This document shows positions 14,312-22,703 of a stretch of DNA of 39,619 nucleotides, one piece after another (position 1 is the first letter of the stretch; each line of letters begins with the position of its first letter). Source of the DNA: an uncultured Bacteroidales bacterium (lineage in GTDB: Bacteria > Bacteroidota > Bacteroidia > Bacteroidales > Paludibacteraceae); contig CACWZZ010000019.1 in NCBI GenBank assembly GCA_902765485.1, positions 1 through 39,619 on the forward strand, given 5' to 3'. The notes below the pieces were generated by a model. It searched no databases. It had not been told where the DNA came from and saw only the letters and a program-made list of their open reading frames with translations. The position numbers and the translations under genes are program-made.

Positions 14312-15760
14312 ATGGGTTCTCGTTTATTACATAAGATATTTCTATTTATCCTTATTATTATGAGCGTAAGTAATGTTTTATACGCTCAGGATGAACTCTG
14401 TACGGATGGGATTCTGTTGTTCCGCGAAGATTTCGGAGGTAATGATGCTGGAGATTCAGAAATCAGTTGCGCACACGTGTCAGGAATTGCAAATTTTTAT
14501 ACGAATGCATGTCAGGAGGTAAGAAAACATCCTGAATACGGAATGAGCACAATGAATTATGTGCTCACTAAAAAAGGGCAAGGAAATCGTCAGTGGCATG
14601 TGCAAGATGATCATACTTATCCCAATGATTATACTCGTGGGTATTTTCTTGAAGTAGATGGATATGGTGGAACCATCTATAAAACGACTGTAAATAATTT
14701 GTATGAAGGGATGGAATTGACCTTCTCTGCTTATATCGCTAATTTACACGATTCATGTGTCATCGCAAATATGCGGAAGAACTACGGTTACACATATCCG
14801 CGATTTAAGTTCATTTTGAAGGATGCGGAATCCAATGCAGAGTTAGCCACATATACTACAGGTAATATTTTGCCGGACATAACGACGCCATGTGTTCTCG
14901 CAAAATCGGCTCTATGGCAATTGAAAGGAATGAAGTATGTAGTGCCAGAAGGGGTTTCATCTATTCAAATGCTTATCAACAATGATGTGGCTTCCAATGA
15001 TGGCAATGATTTTGGTATAGACGACATCGAGATTCGTTTGTGTTATATGCCAGCCAAAAAGATAGTACAAGACACGATCATTTGCGACACTATTTATAAT
15101 ATTGTTTGGAGAAATAAGATCTATCCATTGAAAAATGAATTACGCGACACGGTATATGATAGTAGTGGGGCAGATAGTATTTATTACATATTGAATGTAA
15201 TTATGGAACATTGTTGCCCGGAAATCAAAGAGAAAACAATAACCATAGGAACTCTATGTGATACCTTGCTCCCATATACTTTGTATTTTAGAGATACAGT
15301 ACTGACTTTTAAAATGGCAGGAGATCTCCTTCTGGAATTTCAGCACCCCCAATGGGATTGTATAGATTCTATTTATACCCTCCACCTTGATACCATCCAT
15401 TGTGAGCGGTTATATGACATCATCGTCAATAAGTATAATTGGCAGTTACTCTTGGATAATGTCACTTTCGCGCGTTTGTTCCCGGAGTGTACGGCGCGAG
15501 CTTTACAATGGTTCAAGAACGAAGAGCCCATACCCGGTGCGACCGGCGATGATTATTCCGAGCAGAATGAACTACATGGACGATTCCAGTTGCGCCTTGA
15601 GTTGGATAACGACAAAACGATCTGGTCGAATATCCTCATTATTTTGGATACAGAGGCGGAAGTGCCGATCAAAACAAGCGTGTATAATTGGCAGAATCTT
15701 TATCTGATTCGCTATGAGCAGGGAGATAAGCAGTGGACTGAAAAGAAATTAGTTCAATGA
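14312..15760 (+). CDS. Secreted protein of unknown function
   Basis: A 482-residue protein with a signal peptide (LLHKIFLFILIIMSVSNVLY, cleavage after YAQ). The start at 14312 is chosen because the in-frame upstream codons lie inside the promoter. Residues about 30-240 begin GILLFREDFGGNDAGDSEIS and end DFGIDDIEIRLC. This is the look of a jelly-roll (galactose-binding or MAM-like) domain common in secreted Bacteroidota proteins. The rest contains paired motifs DTIICDTIYNIVW and GTLCDTLLPYTL, which may be short repeats of the gliding-motility/PKD-like type. No sorting tail is obvious. The stop overlaps the start of the next gene (ATGA), so the two products probably act together at the outer membrane. 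Confidence 0.7.
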   Translation: MGSRLLHKIFLFILIIMSVSNVLYAQDELCTDGILLFREDFGGNDAGDSEISCAHVSGIANFYTNACQEVRKHPEYGMSTMNYVLTKKGQGNRQWHVQDDHTYPNDYTRGYFLEVDGYGGTIYKTTVNNLYEGMELTFSAYIANLHDSCVIANMRKNYGYTYPRFKFILKDAESNAELATYTTGNILPDITTPCVLAKSALWQLKGMKYVVPEGVSSIQMLINNDVASNDGNDFGIDDIEIRLCYMPAKKIVQDTIICDTIYNIVWRNKIYPLKNELRDTVYDSSGADSIYYILNVIMEHCCPEIKEKTITIGTLCDTLLPYTLYFRDTVLTFKMAGDLLLEFQHPQWDCIDSIYTLHLDTIHCERLYDIIVNKYNWQLLLDNVTFARLFPECTARALQWFKNEEPIPGATGDDYSEQNELHGRFQLRLELDNDKTIWSNILIILDTEAEVPIKTSVYNWQNLYLIRYEQGDKQWTEKKLVQ

Positions 15761-16653
15761 GACGAACCATCCTATCCATAGTATTCCTTTTGCCGCTCAT
15801 GGCGCACGCGGAACACCTGTTTGAGATGGGTGTTCATGGTGGTATAGCAGGCTTATCGTCTCAACCGATTTATGTCGATAAACGAGTAGGTTTCAACGGC
15901 GGTGCACAACTCTATTATAACTACCTTTCACCCTATGTAGTGGGCTTCCGAACGGGTATAACGCTTGATATTCACAATGCCGGTTTTGGTAAGACTAATT
16001 ACGAAGATCACTACTCAACCATCGATGTAGAGAACGAACAAATGGACATCGATTATACGATAGGTCACCTTAGCGAACGTTATACGACCTGGTCGGTCGG
16101 TGTACCACTGCAATTGGCGCTTTCCAAGAAAAACATTTTGTTTTTAGCGGGCGTTAAAGCGGTGTTTCCGTTGAGTACTACTTGGAAGCAAAAAGTAGAA
16201 AATGCCGCGTTATCCGTCTATTTCCCAGCATACAATAACCGCGTCGAAGAGTCGTATCCATTAGCCGCTTCGCAAGATTTTACGATGTTCCAAAACGGCA
16301 AACTGAACCTCCCGAAAGTGCAATGGTGGTTGGCGATGGAGTTGAGTTATGTGCTCCCGCTCCATACATGGTCGCGCAACTCGCATTCCTATATCATCGT
16401 CGGTGCTTATTTTGATTATTGTTTTACCAAATACGCGCCTTCTCAGAGCCTTACGGAAAGCCTGATCATGCTCACCGATACGCGTGACGGTTTTCCGCTT
16501 CAACGTATCCTGACACCGATCATGGAAGCGAATCGAAAAGGTCGCAAACTGGTCACCGATGGCTCTCTCTTCGACGTAGGCATCAAAATCTCCTATGTCA
16601 TCTCTCCTTACAACCCCCATCGCCGCAGTTCTCATTCCTGCAATTGTCTCTAA
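15757..16653 (+). CDS. Outer-membrane beta-barrel protein
   Basis: A 298-residue protein with a signal peptide (MRRTILSIVFLLPLMAHA) followed by alternating amphipathic strands: EMGVHGGIAGL, GFNGGAQLYYNYLSPYVVGF, SVGVPLQLALS, WWLAMELSYVLPL, SYIIVGAYFDYCFT and GIKISYVISPY. This is a small porin-like or OMP_b-brl barrel. It begins in an ATGA overlap with the secreted protein gene. A role in holding or exporting that protein is a reasonable inference, though the pair resembles no system I can name. The C-terminus ends in a cysteine-containing tail (SHSCNCL) rather than a terminal aromatic strand. Confidence 0.75.
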   Translation: MRRTILSIVFLLPLMAHAEHLFEMGVHGGIAGLSSQPIYVDKRVGFNGGAQLYYNYLSPYVVGFRTGITLDIHNAGFGKTNYEDHYSTIDVENEQMDIDYTIGHLSERYTTWSVGVPLQLALSKKNILFLAGVKAVFPLSTTWKQKVENAALSVYFPAYNNRVEESYPLAASQDFTMFQNGKLNLPKVQWWLAMELSYVLPLHTWSRNSHSYIIVGAYFDYCFTKYAPSQSLTESLIMLTDTRDGFPLQRILTPIMEANRKGRKLVTDGSLFDVGIKISYVISPYNPHRRSSHSCNCL

Positions 16654-16668
16654 AAAAATGCGCTAAAA

Positions 16669-16700
16669 CTTGCATATTTCGCAAAAAAGCAGTACCTTTG
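16669..16700 (+). promoter_or_regulatory. Promoter of the HepT-like / GtrA / editing-protein operon
   Basis: CTTG at 16669-16672, spacer CATATTTCGCAAAAAAGCAG, TACCTTTG at 16693-16700. One mismatch to TTTG. Confidence 0.75.
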
Positions 16701-16742
16701 CACCGAAAAATAAAATATACTCACCTTTTAAACACATGAAGT

Positions 16743-17084
16743 ATGAAAACACCCGTTACTGACGTCGATCATTTAGCGATGATTATTGTGCTCATGGACG
16801 AATACATGGCGAATTGGGCGAAATATGAAGTGGATGATGTCGATAAAAACCTCATTCTCCAATTCGGCTTTGTCAAAACCCTGGAGCTGATAGGCGAAGA
16901 AACTTTAGCCCTGACCGACGAATTTAAGGGAAAATATAGCGTCAATTGGACACAACTGGAGTCCTACAAAGATGCCTTCCATTGGCAAATAAACGCCGAA
17001 GAATTACACGACATCAATTGGAATCCGTACTTCTCCGTCACGTGGAATAAACTGCTAAATATATACGATGGGGTAAGTGAATAA
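16743..17084 (+). CDS. HepT-like (DUF86) protein with degenerate RNase motif
   Basis: A 113-residue helical protein. The central stretch FGFVKTLELIGEETLALTDE matches the HepT signature (as in AVVKNIEIIGEASYMLTKE) and is followed by a W and the position of the RNase motif. HepT toxins normally have R-x4-6-H, often RxxLVHxY; here the aligned text is YKDAFHWQ, so the arginine is a lysine and the spacing is one shorter. Catalysis may be lost or changed. No MntA-type nucleotidyltransferase antitoxin gene is next to it, which is unusual. The start at 16743 is used because an ATG at 16736 opens only an 8-residue frame. It leads an operon with GtrA and the tRNA-editing protein. Confidence 0.65.
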   Translation: MKTPVTDVDHLAMIIVLMDEYMANWAKYEVDDVDKNLILQFGFVKTLELIGEETLALTDEFKGKYSVNWTQLESYKDAFHWQINAEELHDINWNPYFSVTWNKLLNIYDGVSE

Positions 17085-17096
17085 ATAGACCTGCTG

Positions 17097-17606
17097 ATGA
17101 ACCGTATTGCTCAGACTATAACTAAAATCATAGACTTTTTCTATCGTCCTTTCTCCAACTGGATGTCGGAGCAGCTCTTCCGTTATGCCGCCTGCGGAGG
17201 GGGAAACCTCGTCCTCGACTGGGTACTCTATTTCTTCATCTATAACTTTGTTATAGGACACGATCTGGTATATTTAAATCTTCAAATCTTCAAATTATCA
17301 AATCTTCAAATTTGTCTCACTCCCCACATAGCCACCCTCTGTATAGTCTTTCCGATCACCCTTCTCACGGGTTTTTGGCTCCAGAAATACGTCACTTTCT
17401 CCCAATCCGAACTCAATAGTTGGCGTCAACTCGGGCGCTATATTCTGATCGTAGCCCTCAATCTGGCAATCAACTATTTCGGTCTCAAACTCTGCGTCGA
17501 AACCCTCGGCTGGTACCCCACGCCATCCAAGATGGCAATCACCCTCATTACCGTCGCCATCAGCTATATTGGACAAAAATATTTCACCTTTAGAGTCTCC
17601 AAATGA
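17097..17606 (+). CDS. GtrA-like membrane protein
   Basis: A 169-residue protein of the GtrA family with four predicted membrane helices: FRYAACGGGNLVLDWVLYFF, ATLCIVFPITLLTGFWL, GRYILIVALNLAINYFGLKL and MAITLITVAISYIGQ, ending QKYFTFRV. Family members are linked to moving or flipping polyprenol-linked sugars in cell-surface glycan synthesis. Between the first two helices it reads NLQIFKLSNLQI, encoded by the TTCAAATC-type dispersed repeat at 17276-17313. In relatives I recall, this loop is short and leads directly to a PHIA motif, which is present here as LTPHIATL. The stop overlaps the next start (ATGA). Confidence 0.88.
   Translation: MNRIAQTITKIIDFFYRPFSNWMSEQLFRYAACGGGNLVLDWVLYFFIYNFVIGHDLVYLNLQIFKLSNLQICLTPHIATLCIVFPITLLTGFWLQKYVTFSQSELNSWRQLGRYILIVALNLAINYFGLKLCVETLGWYPTPSKMAITLITVAISYIGQKYFTFRVSK
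17276..17313. repeat. TTCAAATC-type repeat inside the GtrA gene, in frame
   Basis: AAATCTTCAAATCTTCAAAT is followed by TATCAAATCTTCAAATTTG. The same words fill the leader of the DUF2851 gene (6486-6525) and the gap before dtd (22118-22162). It is read NLQIFKLSNLQI in the membrane protein. Confidence 0.75.
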
Positions 17607-18145
17607 ATTACGAAATCATATCCGACCGCCAGGAAAAAGTGCTGCGTTTTCTCGAAGAGAACCATATTCCTTTCACCACCTATAACCATCCGGAAGGCAA
17701 AACGATCGAAGAAGCCAAACGCTGGTGGCATGACGACGGCAGCGTCCATTGCAAAAATATCTTCATGCGGAATCACAAGGGCGACCAGCACTATCTGATC
17801 TGTTTCCCCTGTGATGACGACTTGGCGATCCATGATATAGAGCATTGGCTCAAAGACATCTTGGTCTCGCAGGGCAAAAAAGCACCCGGCAAACTCTCTT
17901 TTGCTTCGCCCGAACGGATGATGCGATATTTGGGACTCGAACCGGGTAGCGTCAGTCCTTTCGGACTCATCAACGACACGGACCACCATGTGATCCTTTT
18001 CTTGGATTCCCGCCTGAAGTCCGCTCCCTCTCTCAGTTTCCATCCCAACGACTGCCGCGGTACAGTCGTTCTCTCCCAATCCGCCTTCCGTCAATACCTC
18101 TCCCTCCTCCCCAATCCCGTCGAATATATCCATACCTGCGATTAA
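17603..18145 (+). CDS. Prolyl-tRNA editing protein (YbaK/ProX-type aminoacyl-tRNA deacylase)
   Basis: A 180-residue YbaK/EbsC/ProX-fold protein that hydrolyses mischarged prolyl-tRNA (most likely Ala-tRNAPro) in the cytoplasm. Family motifs are HCKNIFMRNHKGDQHYLICF (with the conserved lysine that positions the tRNA end), GKLSFASPERMMRYLGLEPG, the GSVSPFGLINDTDHHV loop with the GxxxP motif, and SFHPNDCRGTVVLS. Length matches stand-alone ProX/PrdX proteins. It starts inside the GtrA stop (ATGA). It may help translation fidelity as dtd does 4 kb downstream, but the two are not in one operon. Confidence 0.9.
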   Translation: MNYEIISDRQEKVLRFLEENHIPFTTYNHPEGKTIEEAKRWWHDDGSVHCKNIFMRNHKGDQHYLICFPCDDDLAIHDIEHWLKDILVSQGKKAPGKLSFASPERMMRYLGLEPGSVSPFGLINDTDHHVILFLDSRLKSAPSLSFHPNDCRGTVVLSQSAFRQYLSLLPNPVEYIHTCD

Positions 18146-18364
18146 TCCCGTCACCCCTCCCTTCTTCCTTTCATTTTCACCCCTAAATAAGGGGCGCATA
18201 AGGGTACCTTCGTGGTAGTTCTAGACTTTGTACTACACACATACGGCACAAAAGGCTGAATATCAGCACATTACACGCCACTCCAAAGCACCAGAAAAAT
18301 AGCCTAAAAACCACTTTCAAACACCCATTTTACCCACTTTTATTTTAAAATTCTCGCACAAATG
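18146..18364. other. Intergenic gap before the STAND ATPase gene
   Basis: No gene is visible. CCCCTAAATAAGGGG at 18181-18195 is a short hairpin but has no T tract. GTAGT and ACTAC words flank a 12-base loop near 18216-18236. Neither is convincing as a terminator. The final 60 bases are AT rich and lead into the next promoter. Confidence 0.4.
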
Positions 18365-18396
18365 TTTGCATATCTCGCAAAAAAGCAGTACTTTTG
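18365..18396 (+). promoter_or_regulatory. Promoter of the DUF4062-STAND ATPase gene
   Basis: TTTG at 18365-18368, spacer CATATCTCGCAAAAAAGCAG, TACTTTTG at 18389-18396. It gives a transcript start near 18403 and supports ATG 18422. Confidence 0.85.
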
Positions 18397-18421
18397 TACG
18401 CCAATTAGTAACCATAGCATT

Positions 18422-21400
18422 ATGTCGCAGCAAGAATCAGAAGCAGGATATGTCGGATCGCGTAGAATAAGGGTGTTTCTCTCTTCGACCTTCCAGGACA
18501 TGCAGGCAGAGCGCGATTACCTCGTCAAAAACACTTTTCCGGCAATCATGCAGATTGCCAGACGCCGAAATGTGGACTTTTCGGTCGTCGATCTGCGTTG
18601 GGGAGTAACGGAGGAAGAGGCACACGAAGGAAAAGTGATTGAGATCTGCCTTAACCAGATTGAAGACACGCGTCCTTTCTTTATCGGACTTATTGGAGAT
18701 CGCTACGGCTGGTGTCCAATCGAAGCGGACATATCCTCCAACCAACGTCTGCTGAACGCGTATCCTTGGGTGAAAGAGAGCATCGCCTCGGGGCTGAGCA
18801 TGACCGAGATAGAGATGCGCTTTGGTGTCTTCATGGCGGAAAAACAGATTTTCGCTAATTTCTATCTCAAGGACAGCAACGGCGCTTCCGACCAGCCGGA
18901 AGCTATCCGGAACAAACTGCGTTCACTCCGTGAAATGGTGGAGAAAAAAGGCGAAGAAGGCATTTGCAACGTATCGCATTTCGGCTCTCCCAAACAGTTG
19001 GGACAGCATATATATAGGTCGCTGCTTGCCTTGTTGGACGAATTATACCCCGAATCGCAAGCGGATCCGCTTCATGTAACGATGGACAAGCAGGTCTATC
19101 TGGTGCGTCAAATGCAGCAGATTTACGCGAACCGCGCTGCCTTACAGATGCTTGATACATGGCTCAAAGAGTGCAAAGAAACCAAATGGTGTTGGTTCAT
19201 AGGAGGCGGAAGCGGAGAAGGAAAAACGGCGCTTGTCTGCAACTGGCGGAAGGACGATCCGCATATCATTCGCACCTTGCTGAATGAAGAATTGCATACC
19301 TCCGCTGAGGCTATAGCTCATTTTGAGGCGGAGCGCGAAAAACGCGGTCTGCAACCCGGAGAAGTGATTTGGATCATAGACGGTTTGGATTGTTTGGTGA
19401 CGGATGATGACACGGGTCTGCAGTGGCTCAAAGACGAGAAATTGCAGGACGTAAATATAATCCTCACCTCCCGCAGCCAAGATTTCGAGAAGATAGCACA
19501 AGGCATCGCGCAAATGGAGAACCGCGGTTTTCGTTCTGCTACTCCTCCTATTCCTGCTGCAAATGAAATAAAGTCGATCACAATCGGCTATCTGCGTCAT
19601 TTTGCGAAAGGTCTCTCGGACGCGCAACTGGATCGGATCGCGCGTTTTCCGCTTTTCAAAAACATATTGGTATTGCAGTATTTCTTGCAAGAATTGGTTC
19701 AGTTTGGCGTTTACGAAGAGTTGGATAATTATATAGACATATATCTTCGCGTAAATAACACAGAGGAGTTGATCACTCTTATCTTGGATCGTTTGGAGAA
19801 GGACTATGGCGAAAAGAATGTACGAACCTATTTCGGTATGTTGTCGCTCACGAGTTGTGGCATTCCTGAATCGGAAATGCAGACTTTCACAGGGTTAAAC
19901 ACGATTGAATGGGCGGCTTTTTCCTCCGCGCTGTCCCTCTATACCAACCGAGCGAATCAAATGCTGACCCTTCGTCCGAAATGGAAAGAAATAGCTCAAA
20001 AAAGGTATTGCGCAGATGAGCAACAACTCACCGAATGGAGAAAGAAACTGATTATCGTATTCCAAGAATTATTAGATCATAAAGCAAAGAAGGAAGATGA
20101 GGATGGATGGCTCTTCAATCTGCTATATTCATCATTAAAATTATTGTTCAGAATAGCAAAATTTGATATTGTACTATCCTCGGAGAGCGAAAAAGAGGTT
20201 AATATTAAAAATGAGTTACTCCTGAATAAGATCCATGTAGAAGGACCTGAATCTACATTTAAGGATGTGGCGTATTTAGAGATATTATCATCCTTTAGAA
20301 ATGCTGATTTGTACCGCTATTACCGGGAATACATAAATGGTTCTGCTAAGAAATTTTTGTCGGGTACGAACTATATGAGTTTGATAACCATCTCATTCTT
20401 TGACCTTGTTTCCATGTATGCCCTTATGGTAAGCCAACTTCTTCCCTCTATGGAAGAGCGTCAGAAGGTCTATAACTATATTCGCAGAAAACTACTTCCA
20501 AGGTCCATAAAAAAGAGGTTCTTAGACGCTCTTGCGCAATATATAACTACGAACTCCGGTACGAACACCAATATAGAAGACACATGGGCAGATGCTGATT
20601 GTAAGAATCTCAATTACGCAGAGATTGTGGTATTCTGTACAGGAAACTTGCCATATATCCTTTCCGACACACGAATCCGGCATATTGAAGAGGAAACGGA
20701 CAAGATGATTGAGCGCATCGGAGAAGGAGGGGATAAAACGGATCTAAGTTTATTTTATATCTTAAAGGCCTATTGTCTATACCGGAATGGGGAATATAAT
20801 AGAGCCTATGATACATTTACGATTGCCTTCCAATATAACGACGTGATGTTTAAAGCGGTTCCGCTGCTCGTCTATTTTCTTATATTATTGAAAGTCAAAC
20901 GCTACAAAGAATGTCAAGATATTTTCAATAAATTTGAAAATCTATCATCACAGGAGAACAAAAACAAAATTGTTCGGGATGCCCTGCAAATCTATTATAT
21001 AGAAAAACTCTTGTACTATTATACTTTACAGGAATATGACCAAGCAGAAGCGATCATAAAACAGGTGGTAGAACTATATTCCAAGGAAGATCCCAATGAA
21101 GCCTATGATTATTTGAGGAACATGGGATACGTCTGTACAAATCATCAGTTCTACCATCTCGGAGCGCTAATATATCTGGAAGCAAGGAAAATAAAGAGCA
21201 ATCCTTCTCCTGAGGATGATTACTCTTTGCTGGATAATATCGTCTCTAATTATCTAAAGACCGATGCCTTGGAGGAGATGCGTCCGTTTATTCAAGAATT
21301 GATAGAGGCAGAAAAAGCCCGAAATAATTTCAATAATGAGGTGTGGGCGGAAACAAGATATACGGAAACATTCCTGAAAGAGAAAGACCGATATATCCGC

Positions 21401-22114
21401 AGAAGCCAAATAAAACAATGTTTTGAGAACTATATTGAGGCGATGAAACCGCTGCTTCAATACGGACCCGAAAAGGTGGGCGAGAGGAGTTATTACGTCT
21501 GGAGAGTGAATTATTATATCGAGTTAGCCCAAGGAGAACTAAATTACCATCTCTGGGGACCGGAATCGGCATTCATTCAGCAATTAGCGGACGACATGGA
21601 AACCATTTATGAGAAGGCTAAACAATATGGAGATGTGGAATGGATATACAATTTGTGTATGCTTGCCGCAGAGCGTGTGGATCGAATCCAAAACGACCAT
21701 TTCACAAGCAATGTTTCATACCAAAATCATTATTACATCCTGACACACCGAAAGGATGAGGATTTCGAGAAAAGGATGGAGTATATTGCGACGAGAGATA
21801 CCAACAAACTCTTCAGTCTTTGGGACAAAATAGAGCCGATTCATCCCTTCGAATGGCGCGCCCGGAATGCCGAAGCACGGATCAAATACATCTATGATAC
21901 AGTCTGGAACGACGCGATGGAAATATATCGCTTGCCGTTCCTGCGAAAAATGGCGGAAGATAAGAATACCAACGCGATTGCGTCTATGATCCTGTATTCG
22001 TATTTGACGGATAATAACGAGGAAATGCAGTATTATCTCCAAATGGCAGAACCTTTCGACACTCCACCTTTGAAGGCGCTCCGGCAATGTCTGAAATCAC
22101 TAAATCGTAAATAA
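18422..22114 (+). CDS. DUF4062 - STAND/NACHT-like ATPase - TPR protein, candidate NLR-like sensor
   Basis: A 1230-residue three-part protein. Residues about 15-220 are a DUF4062 domain (FLSSTFQDMQAERDYL, DLRWGVTEEEAHEGKVIEIC, RPFFIGLIGDRYGWCP), the same head found in eukaryotic NPHP3, TEP1 and NWD1. A P-loop ATPase of STAND type follows: Walker A GGGSGEGKTA near 261-270, Walker B WIIDGLD near 317, and an ILTSRS sensor. A winged-helix-like stretch (to about 560) leads to helical TPR-like repeats from about 770 to 1060 and a further helical tail. The start at 18422 is set by the promoter; the upstream in-frame codons fall inside it. It is transcribed alone or with dtd. By architecture it may detect a ligand with the TPR part, oligomerise and activate the DUF4062 head; an antiphage role is inferred, not shown. 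The C-terminal half is visibly more AT rich than its neighbours. Confidence 0.85.
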   Translation: MSQQESEAGYVGSRRIRVFLSSTFQDMQAERDYLVKNTFPAIMQIARRRNVDFSVVDLRWGVTEEEAHEGKVIEICLNQIEDTRPFFIGLIGDRYGWCPIEADISSNQRLLNAYPWVKESIASGLSMTEIEMRFGVFMAEKQIFANFYLKDSNGASDQPEAIRNKLRSLREMVEKKGEEGICNVSHFGSPKQLGQHIYRSLLALLDELYPESQADPLHVTMDKQVYLVRQMQQIYANRAALQMLDTWLKECKETKWCWFIGGGSGEGKTALVCNWRKDDPHIIRTLLNEELHTSAEAIAHFEAEREKRGLQPGEVIWIIDGLDCLVTDDDTGLQWLKDEKLQDVNIILTSRSQDFEKIAQGIAQMENRGFRSATPPIPAANEIKSITIGYLRHFAKGLSDAQLDRIARFPLFKNILVLQYFLQELVQFGVYEELDNYIDIYLRVNNTEELITLILDRLEKDYGEKNVRTYFGMLSLTSCGIPESEMQTFTGLNTIEWAAFSSALSLYTNRANQMLTLRPKWKEIAQKRYCADEQQLTEWRKKLIIVFQELLDHKAKKEDEDGWLFNLLYSSLKLLFRIAKFDIVLSSESEKEVNIKNELLLNKIHVEGPESTFKDVAYLEILSSFRNADLYRYYREYINGSAKKFLSGTNYMSLITISFFDLVSMYALMVSQLLPSMEERQKVYNYIRRKLLPRSIKKRFLDALAQYITTNSGTNTNIEDTWADADCKNLNYAEIVVFCTGNLPYILSDTRIRHIEEETDKMIERIGEGGDKTDLSLFYILKAYCLYRNGEYNRAYDTFTIAFQYNDVMFKAVPLLVYFLILLKVKRYKECQDIFNKFENLSSQENKNKIVRDALQIYYIEKLLYYYTLQEYDQAEAIIKQVVELYSKEDPNEAYDYLRNMGYVCTNHQFYHLGALIYLEARKIKSNPSPEDDYSLLDNIVSNYLKTDALEEMRPFIQELIEAEKARNNFNNEVWAETRYTETFLKEKDRYIRRSQIKQCFENYIEAMKPLLQYGPEKVGERSYYVWRVNYYIELAQGELNYHLWGPESAFIQQLADDMETIYEKAKQYGDVEWIYNLCMLAAERVDRIQNDHFTSNVSYQNHYYILTHRKDEDFEKRMEYIATRDTNKLFSLWDKIEPIHPFEWRARNAEARIKYIYDTVWNDAMEIYRLPFLRKMAEDKNTNAIASMILYSYLTDNNEEMQYYLQMAEPFDTPPLKALRQCLKSLNRK

Positions 22115-22117
22115 AAT

Positions 22118-22162
22118 AAATCTTCAAATCCTCAAATCTTCAAATCCTCAAATCCTCAAATA
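22118..22162. repeat. TTCAAATCC-type repeat in the gap before dtd
   Basis: Five or so copies of CTTCAAATC or CCTCAAATC in a row, ending four bases before the dtd start codon. It is the same family as the copies at 6486-6525 and inside the GtrA gene. Confidence 0.75.
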
Positions 22163-22165
22163 GTT

Positions 22166-22615
22166 ATGCGAGTAGTAGTACAACGATGCAGCCGCGCAGA
22201 AGTGCGGATTGACGGCGAGTGCGTCGGCAAAATAGGGAAGGGTTTTATGCTCTTGGTGGGCGTCACGGAGGGCGATACCCAAAAAGAAGCCGATCTCTTG
22301 GCGAAAAAAATTGCACAACTTCGCGTCTTCGAAGACGAGGCGGGAAAGATGAACCTTGCGCTCCATGACATCGGAGGCGAGATACTTAGTATCTCCCAGT
22401 TCACGCTCTATGCCGATTGCCGCAAAGGAAACCGGCCTTCTTTCGTCCGCGCAGCACGTCCCGAGACCGCCGAACCGCTCTACGAATACCTGAATAACAC
22501 GCTCCGCAATACGTACGCTCTCCACGTCGAAACAGGGCGCTTCGGAGCCGATATGAAGGTCGATTTCATCAACGACGGACCCGTCACTATTCTCCTCGAT
22601 ACAGACGACTTATAG
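22166..22615 (+). CDS. dtd: D-aminoacyl-tRNA deacylase
   Basis: A 149-residue DTD that removes D-amino acids (and glycine from tRNAAla) from tRNA. The diagnostic motifs SQFTLYADCRKGNRPSF and NDGPVT (the cross-subunit Gly-cisPro motif) are both intact, and the N-terminal MRVVVQRCSRAEV and the MLLVGVTEGDT strand are typical. Length is the usual 145-150. It starts 51 bases after the STAND ATPase gene; no separate promoter is visible in that gap, which is filled with TTCAAATC-type repeats, so readthrough from upstream is likely. Confidence 0.96.
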   Translation: MRVVVQRCSRAEVRIDGECVGKIGKGFMLLVGVTEGDTQKEADLLAKKIAQLRVFEDEAGKMNLALHDIGGEILSISQFTLYADCRKGNRPSFVRAARPETAEPLYEYLNNTLRNTYALHVETGRFGADMKVDFINDGPVTILLDTDDL

Positions 22616-22633
22616 AAAAAAAATCGCCAAATA

Positions 22634-22665
22634 TTTGCATATATGCAAAAAAAGTAGTAACTTTG
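22634..22665 (+). promoter_or_regulatory. Promoter of the isomerase-like / aldolase / CoA-transferase operon
   Basis: TTTG at 22634-22637, spacer CATATATGCAAAAAAAGTAG, TAACTTTG at 22658-22665, 38 bases before the start codon at 22704. Confidence 0.85.
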
Positions 22666-22703
22666 CGCCGATTTGTAAATAAACCCCTAAAAATAATACA
22701 ACC

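Noticed and set aside
18181-18195. Terminator after the editing-protein gene
   Set aside because: A short CCCC/GGGG stem with a 7-base loop and no T tract; too weak to call.
17603-22615. Two tRNA-proofreading genes flanking the STAND ATPase as one defence module
   Set aside because: The editing-protein gene belongs to the preceding operon with its own promoter and dtd is a common housekeeping gene; nothing links them functionally to the ATPase beyond position.
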